64,000 bases of DNA from Rotaria sordida. Its lineage: Eukaryota > Rotifera > Eurotatoria > Philodinida > Philodinidae. The translations under genes and the position numbers were made by a program. The notes under the pieces are model-generated. The model ran no database searches, was not told the origin of the DNA, and saw only the letters and a list, made by a program, of their open reading frames with translations. Below, piece by piece: positions 34,639 through 48,420 of this stretch; the first letter of the stretch is position 1; each line of letters begins with the position of its first letter. Location: positions 45,268 to 109,267 of the forward strand of contig CAJNOL010000714.1 of the NCBI GenBank assembly GCA_905250125.1. The letters run 5' to 3'.

Positions 34639-37600
34639 TTACAGCTTCTTTCGAATTTTTTCAAATGTTTTTCTATAATCCAAAAGATGAGGATGAGTTG
34701 AAGGTAATTTTTCTTGAGCAATTTCTAACGCTTGTTGAACATTTTTCATTGCCATACTATATTGTCGAATAGACAAATATAACTTTGCCATACTGTGATA
34801 TATTACAACTATATCTGGATGATTTTTTGGTAGTTTCTTTTCACGTATTTGTAATCCTTTTCGAAAATATGTCAATGCGGTTGAATAATCTTTCATTTTT
34901 CGATATGTTTCACCTAAGTTTGTATATGTCGTTGCACATTCCAGAGGATTACATTGAACATTTTCTTGAATGTTTAATGCTTTTCGATGAAATGAAAGTG
35001 CCCTTTCATAATTACCCATTAATCGATGAACATTACCAATGTCACTGTATGTAATAGCCCGATTGGGATGTGTTTCAGGTAACGTTTGTTGACGTATTGC
35101 GAGAGCCTTTTCAAAATACTCAAGTGCCCTTGTGTAATCTTTCATACTGCGATAAACTCTTCGTAACCAGTTGTATGGAAAAGCCAAATTGGAATGATTC
35201 GAAGGCAGAGTTTCCTCGAGGATTTTATATGATTTTTCGAATAATTCAAGTGCTTTCGAGTAATCACCCATCTCATTATACACCGAACCAATGTTATTGT
35301 AGGAAGCAGCCAATGAGGAATGATTCGGAGGTAGAGCTTCTTCGTAAATTTTATGTACTTTTTCGTAAAATTCAAGTGCTTTCGAATAGTCACCCATGTT
35401 GTTATACACTTGATCGATGTTGTTGTATGAAGAAGCCAAATGGGGATGATTCTGAGGCAGACCTTGCTCGAGGATTTGATGTGCTTTATCGTAAAATTCA
35501 AGAGCTTGCGAGTAGTCACCCATGTCTTTATACACTTGACCGATGCTGTTGTAGGCAATAGCCAAATTCGGATGATTCGGAGACAGAGCTTTTTCTGTGA
35601 TTTTAAGTGATTTTTCGTAAGATTCAAGTGCTTTCAAGTAATCACCCATGTCGTTATACAATGCACCGATATTGTTGTAGGAAAGAGCCAAATTTGGATG
35701 ATTCAGAGGTAGAGTTTTTTCGTAGATTTTATGTGCTTTTTCGTGAAATTCAAGTGTTTTTGAGTAGTCTCCCATGTAGAAATACACTGAACCAATATTG
35801 TTGTATGAAGTAGCCAAATCTGGATGATTCGGAGGCAGAGCTTTCTCTTTTATTTTATGTGCGTTTTCGTAAAATTCAAGTGATTTCGAGTAGTCACCTA
35901 TTTTGTTATACATTCCACCGATGTTGTTGTATGAAGTAGCCAAATTGGGATGATTCGGAGGCAGAGCTTCTTCGTAAATTTGATGTGCTTTTTCGTAAGA
36001 TTCAAGTGCTTTCGAATAGTCACCCATGTTGTTATACACTCCACTGATGTTGTCGTATGAAGTAGCCAAATGCGGATGATTTGGAGACAGCTTTTTCGAG
36101 GATTAGATGTGCTTTTTCGTAAAATTCAAGTACTTTCGAGTACTCACCCATGTTGTTATACACTTGACCGATGTTGTTATAGGAAATAGCCAATGAGGAA
36201 TGATTCGGAGGCAGAGCTTTTTCTTTTATTTTATGTGCTTTTTCGTAAAATTCAAGTGCTTTCGAGTAGTCACCCATGTTCTTATACACTTGACCAATGT
36301 TCCCGTATGAAGTAGCCAGATCGGGATGATTCGGAGGCAGAGCTTTTTCGTAGATTTTATGTGCTTTTTCGTAAAATTCAAGTGCTTTCGAGTAATCACC
36401 CATGTCCTTATACACTACACCGATGTTGTTGTAGGTAGGAGCCAATGAAGGGTGATCTTCTGGTAGAGTTTTTCGAGAGATTTCGAGAGATTTTTTGTGA
36501 AATGAAACTGCTTCTGTATATTGTCCTTGGCCGTTTTTCAAGCATCCAAGCTGGTGATAGATATGTGCTCTATCACTGTCGTTGGATGTCTGTTCTAGTA
36601 GTGTCGTGTACAATTCTTCGGCTTTGCCCAATTGACCTATTTTGAGCAGCAATTTACTCATTCGATGCCACCCAGTGCTACCTGAAGATTCTTCTCGTAT
36701 ACGGTCGGTTAATTGACGAAGTTGTTGGTCATCATCTGATGTAAGTTTAATGTTCACTTCATAAAGTGGATTTGTCTCGTCAAGTTTTTGAATGTCACCA
36801 ATTCGAAAAACTGTGTGCATAGAGAAGAGAATTTCCTCTTCTTTCTTGTAATAACTCTCCTCTCGGATGGAGGCGAAAGGAGTTGTTGAGACCGTGGGAT
36901 CTATGGTTATTTGGAAAAGGATACCGACCATATTGATTGTGTGTAAGGAATGCTTGGCAAAGCCTAGCGAGACATTTCTATATGTACTAGTGGATAAAAA
37001 ATTGTTGAACGATGTTAGACCACCTTTGTTTTTTGAGAGCTTTTCGAAGTGTGATATCAATAACCCTTGGCCCCTATAAACTATAAATGAGTTCCCACGA
37101 TACTGATTAACCTGTTTGTGGTGTAAATCTTGAATTTGTCGGTGCACATCACATAGAGAAAATCCCATTCAGATGATGATATCACCATCCAATGTTCGTA
37201 ATGCTGCATTGAGCATTTTGTATGTAAAACAGTCGCGGGTATACCACCAAATGGCCAATGTTGGATGATAACTACGTTGAAATTCATCAATTAGTTTGAG
37301 TTCTTTGGTATTGCCTTGGTATAATTTTTGGCAAAACTGTACCAAGTCTTTAATGGCTTCTTGGTCATGCTGCGTATCAAGAAGGATTTTCTTGAATATT
37401 TGTGTATACATAAAGGTCGGTTCTAGCTGATTGAGATTTTCACTAGACCTAACTTCATTCGCACCAATAATACTTATTGATGTAGTATTTTGATTGCATT
37501 GCTGCACAGCTATTTGCAATGCTTTGCATATGGACTTGATTGTAGTATGGACACCTTTTATTTTTGTCCAATTTTTGGCCCATGCTTTGTGACGTTTCTT

Positions 37601-37885
37601 GTCGCGACAAAAAATGTAAATGGCATCTAAGTTTGACATGCCATGAATATCTGGTAGAAGATGTTGTCCAAGTATACCAGAGGAAATAACAAATGATGTC
37701 TCTTCGTTATTTTCCTGGAGACATTGAATACATTCTTCTACCGTTTTACAAATATTTACTTGATTGACAATTTCGCGTAATCGAGCAAGAGTATATTGAC
37801 AGTCTTCACTTGCTATATCGATATGGCCATCGACCCAGATGACCAAATAATTTTCAGCCGTATGTCATCTTCGTTGTCCATTCAT
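34639..37885 (-). pseudogene. ADP-ribosyltransferase (ART) with 15 TPRs, three disruptions
   Basis: One reading direction on the minus strand, starting at ATG 37885-37883 and ending at TAA 34641-34639. The N-terminal domain (37860-37180) contains VIWVDGHIDIASEDCQYTL and the conserved WWYTRDCFTYKMLN. An ART domain of the arginine-specific R-S-ExE type follows: Arg in FIVYRGQGL, Ser in NNFLSTSTYR, and Glu-x-Glu in YKKEEEILFS. Four TPRs precede and eleven follow a frameshift; each is about 42 residues, with YNNIGxVYxxMGDYSKALE as the common core. Disruptions: TGA at 37865-37867 after six codons, TGA at 37169-37171 in the same frame, and an apparent 2-bp loss (AG of CAGAGC) at about 36090. The enzyme family transfers ADP-ribose from NAD to protein arginine. 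This copy cannot make the full protein unless the breaks are assembly errors. Confidence 0.8.
34640..36590 (-). repeat. 126-bp tandem repeats coding for TPR units
   Basis: Fifteen DNA-level repeats of about 126 bp encode the TPR array. Adjacent units are similar enough (for example TTCGAGTAGTCACCCATG recurring) to allow unequal recombination or replication slippage, which may explain the 2-bp loss at about 36090. Confidence 0.85.
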
Positions 37886-38614
37886 TTTGAGAAGTAATTT
37901 TGCTGGTTAATCAATAAGGAGTATGATTGAATAATAAATTCCTATTTATACAGACTTTACCTTTTTTATTTATACATGCGATGTGCGTTGGTTTTTTTTC
38001 TAGATTTTTCTACGTCATCACATGTGAGTAATTTTTGTTTTTTGCATTGACACTCAGTAACAAACATTTTCTAGTTTCAATCGAAAATATTGTTGTAAAC
38101 AACAAATCAAAAGGACAAAACCATCAATGTCATTTATTTTATGATTATTTCTTTCTGATTTGCATTTATTTGTTATGTGTGCGATAACTTCAATGTTATT
38201 GTATTAGATACCTTGTCTCATACGTTGTTTATTTTAAAGAATCTTGTTTTTTCTCTTTCTAACAGGAACGAAAAAACGAACTAAGATATCATTGATTCGA
38301 TTTTTTTGTCTCGTTATGCGTATGATATTTATGCCGATAATATGAACGAAACAAGAAGAAGCATAATTTCAATTTTAACTGAGACAGCAATCTAGAAACG
38401 GTTTCTACTTGCCAAATATACTGCTGATCATTAACCAATGACTGAAGTAAAACAACTGCTCTTATTATACTTAACCCTGAGTGATATGTATGTTAATGAT
38501 TCTTAGTAAATTGAATTTTCAAGACAGAAAATAATGATTGTTTTTTTGTTTAGATTCAATTTATTTTGAGTAAATAACTTGTTGTTGGCTTTTTTATTTA
38601 TAAAAATATGCTAG
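37886..38614. other. Intergenic stretch
   Basis: Upstream of the ART-TPR gene. AT-rich, and no exon seen until the AP-sigma exon. Confidence 0.4.
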
Positions 38615-38714
38615 CCTTTATTTTGGTTGTGCTGTTAAACAAGAAGATAATGAATTATTAACATTTGGAACAATTCATCGTTATGTTGAATCACTTGATA
38701 AATATTTCGGCAGT
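38615..38714 (+). pseudogene. Orphan exon of an AP-complex sigma subunit
   Basis: After a GCTAG acceptor the exon reads [20 protein letters not shown] then [13 protein letters not shown], and stops at a GTAAAT donor. This matches the highly conserved mid-part of AP-1/AP-2 sigma small chains (clathrin adaptor subunits), where the known order is LYFCCAIEDQDNELI then [15 protein letters not shown]. The expected next exon (ELDIIF-type) and the preceding one are absent. A telomere-like hairpin begins about 55 bp downstream. Confidence 0.75.
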
Positions 38715-38769
38715 GTAAATAAATCTATTTTCATATTCTTTCATATATATGAAACTATAGAAATAAATA

Positions 38770-38828
38770 GGTCTGGGTGTGGATGTGGGTATGCATGAAT
38801 AAGAGATCTAGACCCGCACCCACACCCA
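38770..38828. repeat. TGTGGG/CCCACA hairpin
   Basis: Short G arm, linker ATGCATGAATAAGAGATCTAG, and a short C arm (ACCCGCACCCACACCC). Confidence 0.8.
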
Positions 38829-39144
38829 ATTGGACATGTTAAAAACTTCATATATCGATACGTAAAAATCTATGGAAATTTGAGTATGGCAGCAATAACC
38901 AGAAAAATAGAACTCAAAAGAGAAAAAAGTTTCTTTCATAGTAATCTACACTTGACACTGATTAGAAGAAGCATGTCGGTTAACTTAAAAGGTAAACTAA
39001 TTATTCGATCGAAAATAATTATTTTAAGTTCTTTTCATATTTATTATTAAGACTTATTTTCAAATAACAATACAAAAATCGTGATTTATAAGATATGAAA
39101 CGCTGTGCAGTTTATATTTTTTACTCGACTGGTTGTTCATCGAG

Positions 39145-40421
<1,277 letters not shown>

Positions 40422-41714
40422 ACTTGCTGTATGTAATAATGATATTCTTGTTTGTCAACGAAAATATAATTGTTTTTCGAAATGAAAGACTCATATGAAT
40501 TTATATAGTTGTAATAAGTTTCGCGCTGTCATGATACTTTGCAAAAGTAAAGTTAAATTATGCTGTATCATGTGAGAATAGAAAGATATAGTGTCACAGA
40601 ATGACAACATTAGATTATACGTCGTAGTGTTGACGATGCATTGATAACAAGTACAATTTGAGTCTTGATGCACGTGCAATGTGTAAGAAAGATGAATTAA
40701 ATTTTGATAGAGCTGTGTAGTCAACGAAAAGATTTTATGTTAGATACGACTCTACATTGTGAACATAGAACTCAATACTCCTTCCAGCCAAGAACAGATA
40801 GAACTAACTACAATATTACAGAGATGATAACTCATGGGACAGTGTTAGAAGAAATAATACATAATTAATACAAAGATAGGAAAGGAAAACAGTAATCGTA
40901 GCGAACATACTAAAATGAGAGAAAATACGGATGAAAAAACGATAAAAAGCTTTCCTAAACAGTCTAAACATATACTGTCAAGCAAAATTTCAGAAACTAT
41001 TTTCAATAAGTCTACTCTAAATTCTTTTTCTGATCAATCTGGGAGTCGATCTACAATGATGAGTTAAGTTTAGGCGATCATGTTAAGACACCATTTGAAA
41101 ACTTACTCAATTTAACTATTGCAATATTTTTTTTTTCATTTAGTAATCTTGCTATATAACACGTTCTCGCTAGAGAATTTTCATTGTCAATTATACATTG
41201 AAAACGATTGAAAATGAACTTTGAAGTGAATTCAATACATTGTCTTGACTATCTAAAATCTTTCTTCGATTGTCCTCACTCTATTTTTATCATCGGTGTG
41301 TAGATATATAAGTTTGCATTATAGTAACATCTACAATACCGTTCTTTTCTCATTGACAAAAAGATTTTGGTTTATAGAATGTCGATCTCGCTATCTTGTT
41401 CTTCTTTTAAGCTATAAATTGTGACAATAACAATCAGAAGATTAATTTTTACTTCCTTTTACTGTTTTTTTTCTTTCAGGAAGCACTATTTCTTATTATA
41501 GTTACCTGACTGAACGACAAGGATTTCTGAATGAACAAATAGTGATCGCATATCACTATTAATTAAATAATATACGTAAAATCTCAAAAAATATATATGT
41601 TTTGGACATACTGAATGAGTTAGAACGTCGAAAGGAAGGTGGTTGGTATAAATGATTACCAATAATTGTTGTCAGAATGAAAGCAATAAATATTAGAATC
41701 ACAAAAGACTAGAA
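40422..41714. other. AT-rich intergenic stretch
   Basis: Upstream of the cathepsin gene. I see no exon or clear repeat. Confidence 0.45.
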
Positions 41715-43050
41715 ATGTCTTCAATTGTTTATGTCTATAATTCAGCAAATCTAATTGATTTACGAACAAATATTTATAAAAAAGTAAGTAAAATTATTAT
41801 GGTATTTCAAATTAATCAGTTATTAATCAAAACAGGTAAAGAAAATGATGATCGACGATCTCTTATTGAATATTTCAAATCTCACAAGGAATATACTGGA
41901 TCACAACAGGTAGAAAATGTTATAAAATTTATGCGTGACTGATCACCAGGTACATCGATAACTTCATATACAACAAGATAGTTTTGTTTACCACATGTTA
42001 AATAAAATATTTCATTTGCTCGATGTCGAGTATTTTATTTTATTTCTGATCGGAATATAAAAAAAACGATTTCGACAGAAACTGTTTATTATCGTGGTTA
42101 ATTAATGTACAAAAGCGAACTTGGTTCTTTAGAAGAAAAATAATTAATATTAGATATTTATGTTGATGTTAAAAGTCATTTACTAACTGATAAACTCCAA
42201 TCAGGTTTATTCAAAATCAAACTATTATCTTTTAAATACAAATAATTAATATTTTGCGACATATCATCCGTAAGTCATTTTGGCAGTGTAGAACAAGAAA
42301 TTTTATTTACATTTGGTTCTAATTTTCATGTATCTCACTTTCGATCCGATGAAAATCTTTTCACTTAAATTGCAAAATTAATGGAAGGCTATGTTCTGGA
42401 AAGAATGAGTAAATTTAGAAAACTTTTCAAAGTTGAAATTTATCTATTTTGAATGTTAATATTCGATTAACAGAACGATTCTATACAACTTTATTACATA
42501 TTTCAAATCCATTGTCATGGATTATTACTTGTCATGTTGGATTTGGTGTAATTGAACATATTAAAGAAAAATATCAATCTGCATTAAATAATTTTAAACA
42601 ATATTTAGAAATACTTGATAAAGAGAATGTCTATCATACATATAGAATAACTAGAAATATTTATAGAGAAATGAAATATTATAATGAAACATTGAATTTA
42701 TATGATATAGCTATTAAAAACTGTTCAATTCAGCTTTATTTTATTAAAAAGGAAGAAACAAATGAAATTCATTTGTCAAAAATGACAAATTCTTCTATTA
42801 TTGTAATCGACCTTTGTTAAACAAAATAATCATCTATATAATTATCGAACAACGAAATTTAACAACAGATATTTTTAAAAATATTTTCAATAATACTATA
42901 AAACATTTAAAAATTGGTAGTATTGAGATTTTTGTAAAACTATTAAGATTTTCTAAAGAAAATGGTAATACATCGAATAAAAATATTAATAATCACAAAT
43001 TTCTTGGTGGTAAAACTTATTTTATTTATATCAAACGAAACATTAAATGA
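41715..43050 (+). pseudogene. Decayed ART-TPR gene relic
   Basis: On the + strand, pieces of the same architecture as the ART-TPR gene at 34639-37885 appear in order with shifting frames and stops. First comes QINQLLIKTGKENDDRRSLI (ART-gene N-terminal domain), then SFVYHMLNKIFHLLD near 41980 (equivalent to TRDCFTYKMLN). EQEILFTFGS near 42300 matches the Glu-x-Glu region, and a TPR-like run with YQSALNNFKQYLEI and REMKYYNETLNLYDIA follows near 42570-42710. It is heavily mutated and cannot encode a working protein. Confidence 0.65.
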
Positions 43051-43192
43051 TAAATTTTCATCAATTCTTTATATGAAACAAGTAATTAATAATTTAATTA
43101 AAAATACAATATCTCGATAAAATTTATGACTTAGTTGCTAAAATATATAAAATAATAGTTCTATATTACAGTAATGATGATAATGGAAATAG

Positions 43193-43393
43193 GGTGTGGG
43201 TGTGGGTGTGGGTGGGTGTGGGTGGGTGTGGGGTGTGGATGTGAGTGTGTGGGTGGGGTGTGGGTTTGTGGCTGTCGATGTGGGTGTCGGTGTGGGTAGG
43301 TATGGGTGTGGGTGTGGGTGTGGGTGTGGGTATGGGTATCATGTGAAAGAAGATTTACACCCATATCCACACCCATCCACACACCCACACCCA
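43193..43393. repeat. TGTGGG/CCCACA hairpin
   Basis: G arm of about 145 bp with mixed GTGTGGG units, linker GTGAAAGAAGATTTACACCC, C arm. It adjoins the end of the minus-strand unknown ORF. Confidence 0.9.
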
Positions 43394-43803
43394 GAGTCAA
43401 TACCTTGATTTTTCCGTTTATTACAATAAGTAGTGGAACTAATTGAATTGACACTTAACTGACCGTAACTATTAATAGCCCCACTAGTATTTCCAATTGT
43501 TCCTGTTACACCAATTATCGAGGAAGTTACACACCCTGAGTTATTTTCCAAATTAATATTCGCCAAAGAGTTCGATGTTGTACAAGAGTAAGTCGAATTT
43601 GACCAATTACTAAGAGACGAGATTCTGTGCGAATTCAGTGACACAGATGAATAATCAGTGTCCCTCGCTGATATCATTGACAGATTGGGATCGAAGATCC
43701 TTGAAGCTCCATCGCTGTAAAGGCTTGGATCAGTATCTTTTCGACAGAGGAGATAAGGTGGTACACCTTGACCAGGACGATAGTATGATTGTTGATCAGA
43801 CAT
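43394..43803 (-). pseudogene. N-terminal part of an unknown gene, cut by a hairpin
   Basis: Starts with ATG at 43803 and stays open on the minus strand for about 135 codons. Composition is Ser/Asn/Tyr-rich and low complexity (MSDQQSYYRPGQGVPPYLL, then many SNSLANIN-type phrases), as in the disordered N terminus of a regulatory protein. It then runs straight into the telomere-like hairpin, where the frame reads only Cys-Gly repeats before a stop. I see no donor site before the hairpin. The original 3' part of the gene is missing. Confidence 0.5.
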
Positions 43804-44027
43804 TATTACACATAGAAATGAGTGTTGTTCATGACTCTTCTCTATTTATCATTTTTTTTTCTTTCTTTTCCTTCTCTTTCTCACCTCCGTCATGCTTGAT
43901 TAATCTTAATCTCATCATTCAGCAAATATATCGTGTGATATATAGTGAAGAAAGGAAAAGTCAATTTTTTTTTTCGGTATCGCACCACCAATTATTGACT
44001 CTTCTCTTTATGCGATACAACACTTGA

Positions 44028-45282
44028 CGAAAAATATAATGTTGAGTGTGCGAAAAAAACTATTTCCTCCTTGTTCAAAATACACATAATTAATTCTTAA
44101 ACTTCATCCGCTTCAACGCTATACAAAAATCCTATATTTTGAAACCATGAACTATTGTTTCTTTATTCAGCCCCCCCTCCCTCCCTTACTAAATTTTGAA
44201 TATGAACACAGTTGATATTATCACCATCGTTTTCTCCGTGAAAAGTTACCTATATATCATGTCTAAATAGCTTTCCTCATCGCTGTTGAGATTTAGGGTC
44301 AAAAGTCACTTATTTGGTATAGGGGTAGCCGCGCAGCCCCTATGGCCAAGGCTCCCATAGAGATTTCACGTAGATTTTTGCACCAAGTTGTAGACCAAAG
44401 ATGAGGCTTTCAGGATCAACTGTTCCGTTCATTAGCTATTGTATATTTTTTGAGACCGCCAACGTCTCAAATCGCGCTTTTTACGAAAAACCCGACTCTG
44501 CTTAGGTTGCTAAAAACGAACACTTTGCACAGGCAAGCTAAAACTTTTACCGAAATAAGATATCATCAAGATCTGTTTGCAAAAAAAGTTTCAAGACTCC
44601 ATCATGCTGTAGTCGTCAGATGTAGGATCTCAAAGCTGGGTAAAATTAGCATTTTCACCCCTCCAAAGGATATTTGCAGAAAACCAACGATACAAACGAT
44701 TCGTTTGAAATTTTTACTGATGATAGCATCATTAGCTATGAGTGTTCATAGAAAGTTTCAGCTCGATCTGTTCAGTCATTCTCGAGATACAGTCGTAACA
44801 ATGAACGGTTTTCTCATGATCGAGAATTTTGGGAGTTTTCGTAGAAGTTCAATAAAAACACAGTGGATCAATATTTTTCGATGCGATTTTCGGCAAACAT
44901 CATCAAACACTTTCCTCTATCACATATATAAAAATGAACGAAATCGGAGATGGTCGATTGAGCACTCCAGGTCGTGGCTTACATGCAATGGCTCTTAAAT
45001 CTCTACTCAAAAATCTTGATATCTTTTATGTAGAACACCGAATATAAGCTTGTTCCGTTTCTAATCTGAACAAGCTAAAAATTTCAAAAACCAAAAATTT
45101 TTGCCACTTATTTCAAGCATTCAAAATTCTCTCTATGAGAAACACGTTGATGACATCTCTGCACGTCTGACTTTCAATCACACACAAAGATTAATAACGC
45201 ATGTGTACTTATGAGAAATTATCAGAAGTTGGGGAACCCTGGTTGAATGAGGTACGTTTCTGACTCTGGACCCGAGCGTACG
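44028..45282. other. Non-genic, GC-richer repeat-like stretch
   Basis: Segment 44290-45130 has a style unlike the AT-rich surroundings, with an open frame of 182 codons (44450-44998) that shows no domain, low hydrophobic periodicity and no splice context. It may be an old transposon body, but I found no matching ends. Confidence 0.35.
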
Positions 45283-45467
45283 AGGGTATGGATGTGAATG
45301 AAGGGAGGATTCATATCCATAGTCACACTCCTTCACACCAACCCCACATCCACATTCACACACCCACACCTACACGCTCACATCGACACCCACACCAACA
45401 CCCGACACCCGACACCCACACTCACCTACACCCACACACACTCACACGCACACCCGCATCCACATCC
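45283..45467. repeat. TGTGGG/CCCACA hairpin
   Basis: Short degenerate G arm, linker GAATGAAGGGAGGATTC, long C arm (about 150 bp). Confidence 0.85.
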
Positions 45468-45609
45468 TACAGAAATAGGATTGTATTTCGCCACGTTTAT
45501 GACATGCTGAATGATCGTTATAAATTTTATTTTAGGAATGAATGGACTTCAAACAGTTTTATCTACCATCACCTCAGTAATAAACGATGGGCGGACACTA
45601 TTTGTATTC

Positions 45610-47919
45610 CTTGATTAATGGGAATATAATAAAAAGAACTATTTCTCTCTTACCTAAATGATATATTGATTTGTGACTTATGACATCTTTATAATTCTTA
45701 CTATAGGTTTATCATCAAATATTTGCCTGTATTAAATGAATATATAAATCATACTAAAAGTCAAAATCGATGATATTTACTAGACATAAATTACAACAAC
45801 ACAAAAAGCTTCTCGTATAAAAAATCTTATAAGACATAAAGTTATCAAAATGCAGTTATCAATGAAAAAGTAAAAGTATTGTATTTTTTCTTGTCGAAGC
45901 TTAATTGAGTCTTAAGCATTTTTCCAGGTAAGAATACGAAGTCGATTTTTTTAACGACGTAGTTTAAATAAGTACTAAAGCAAAACTATATATTTACAAT
46001 ATGGCTTTGAAAAATTAGTTCGATTGAGAGTTTATGTTAAATTTGAATACAGTGCCTTTTTATAGAACATGATTGGTATGACAGGGTCAAAGAAATGGCG
46101 AGTTGATTTCAGATTTCGATAAAATAGTTTTTCTGGAATCTTATTCATATATGATTGGATTAATAATGTATTTTTTCGAATAAAACGCATCATTTTAATA
46201 CTAAAATATCGGTCGAGTAAGTATACATTTCAAAACAAGTATTTAGGAAAGATAATAAGATTCATCTTATTAATATTTAGTTAAATCCTTCAAAATCTTA
46301 TGTAATGCTTTGTAGATAGTAGTTAGCTGATTGAAATAGACAAACTTATAAAACTGACAACATAAAGCAACCAAAATTACTAGCACTATAATAATGAGAT
46401 AGGTTTATTCTAGCAACAATAACTTGAATCCTGGCAAGATAAAAGTAAGTCAATTGTCCAACATCTTTCAATAAACTCCGTCTGAAAATATTCATCAAAA
46501 AGCTTTTTTTCTAATCGTTACTATTGATCGTATTTAAAAGGTGATCCTAAAAATGTCGTATGTATTAGACAATCACCCATTGTCTAAATATCAATATCAT
46601 CAATGAAATACTAAACTAAGAAAAAGAGAAAAGCATCATATTCATAACTAATTTGATAGAATAATAAGTGTAATTTTTAATAATATTTGTCTTTAGTAAA
46701 TAATATTGCTACTCTGCTATTTACTTAAGAGAATAACATGATGTTTCACATTGATTCCTTGCTAACTGAATGAGAAATTTATTGAATAAAAAAAAAACAA
46801 ACGTTCTTAATGTATCATCCAATTCTATAGCTAGTTGAAAACTCTACATTTCTGAATGACTTTAGAGTTTTTAGATTCGAAATCTGAGATATGGAGAATA
46901 TCACCTAATTTTCTCATGCGAACTACGGATTAATTTACGAATCTTAAGAGAAAGTCTGAAAATCAGTTTCCTTCAATGTCGATGCTTCAATGACAAACGA
47001 AGCAGAATAGTATGAACATTCAGCAAATTATTAAACTATATAATTTATACGTTCACAATATTCTTTTAGTAGTTGCAGCAATAGTCATACTGATCGAAAA
47101 GTATGTATATTTCAATTCTTGAAACGTTTCCTCAGTTATAGATTGCTTCTATTGAAAACCTATCAACATAGTACGTTCTAGAATTAATTATAAATTCCCA
47201 TTTCTACGATGATGAATCAATCATTACACACAATGGAAGCTGTTGAACTCAACAGAAGGTCAAATATAGATTATTCAAGATAAATAAAGATTGATAGTCT
47301 CAAAACCTCTACACGGGACTTTGAATAAGTCAACATTTCTGAATAAAAGATCAGTTTGACGCAGGATCGACAAAGATATAACACAAAACAGTTCTGATCG
47401 TTTTCAAAAAGAAAAAATAGATCGACGATGGTGTGTCACGATCGTGCATTTCTAATATTAATATCGCGAAAGATCTTTTAGAAACATAGACAAAATATTT
47501 TATTAATAATAAAGTGTATGAATGGAAAAAGCATTTGCCAGCATTCAAGTTACCAAAACGAAGAAGATATAATCTTACTGCCTAGCACATGCCTGAAAGT
47601 CATCGAAAATCTATTCAAACTTAATGATGTCCATGTCATTCATCTAAATGAACGACGTCTACAAAACTTTCGAAATCTACAAAGACATTAACAACTAATA
47701 ATTAATCCATTTTTACAAATAAAGTAATAACATTTGATCACACTATAATACTTGGCTGCACCAACATCATCCTGATCTTCTCTGTCTTAGGACATAATCA
47801 ATGGTCAAAACAACATGGGTCACCTATTTATAAACGTAGAACGATACTAGTGAATATAATGGTAAATAGAGGGACAATAAGAGAACCGGTAAAGGTGTTT
47901 GTACATCGACAGATAGTCA
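45610..47919. other. AT-rich gene desert
   Basis: About 2.3 kb without any exon, domain or clear repeat that I could recognise on either strand. Confidence 0.5.
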
Positions 47920-48420
47920 TGAGTTTCTAGTAGGAGAACGATACTACAAAGGTATTTATATATGCAGTAATGGTTCTACCTATAATGGACAATGGAAGAA
48001 TGGAGGCATGATCTGCAGTGATGAAAATAGTTATAGTGGAGAATGAATAAATAATAAAAAGTACAGTTTAGGTACTTTAGGTTTCGCATCGGACAATACA
48101 TATGGGAGTCGAATTCCAAAACAATACGACATAGGAAAATAGTAAATATACTTGATCAAATGGGAATAAATGTATAGGATATTGGCAAGATGATTAGCTG
48201 ACATGTAAAAACAGTTTTATATGGGCAGATGGTGCGATGTATATTGCAGATTTTACAGTTGGTGAACGAAGTGGGATTAGGATTCCAACATGGTAGTTGA
48301 ATTCAAAATATAAAAGTCAATATCGAAACAATAATTTTTAAGGGTAACATATATGCATCTACTTGATCAAATGGAACAACATGTAAATGTTTTTGGAATG
48401 ATGGTCGATAGCACTATGTA
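47920..48420 (+). pseudogene. MORN-repeat gene relic
   Basis: Several MORN units survive on the + strand in broken frames: YICSNGSTYNGQWKNGGM, FIWADGAMYIADFTVGERSG and ASTWSNGTTC. Stops interrupt the units at several points (for example a TGA where the motif expects Trp after SYSGE). MORN arrays bind membranes or proteins, and this copy is not functional. Confidence 0.6.

Noticed and set aside
44450..44998. 182-codon open frame as a gene
   Set aside because: No domain, odd composition and no splice context. The region looks like repeat DNA.
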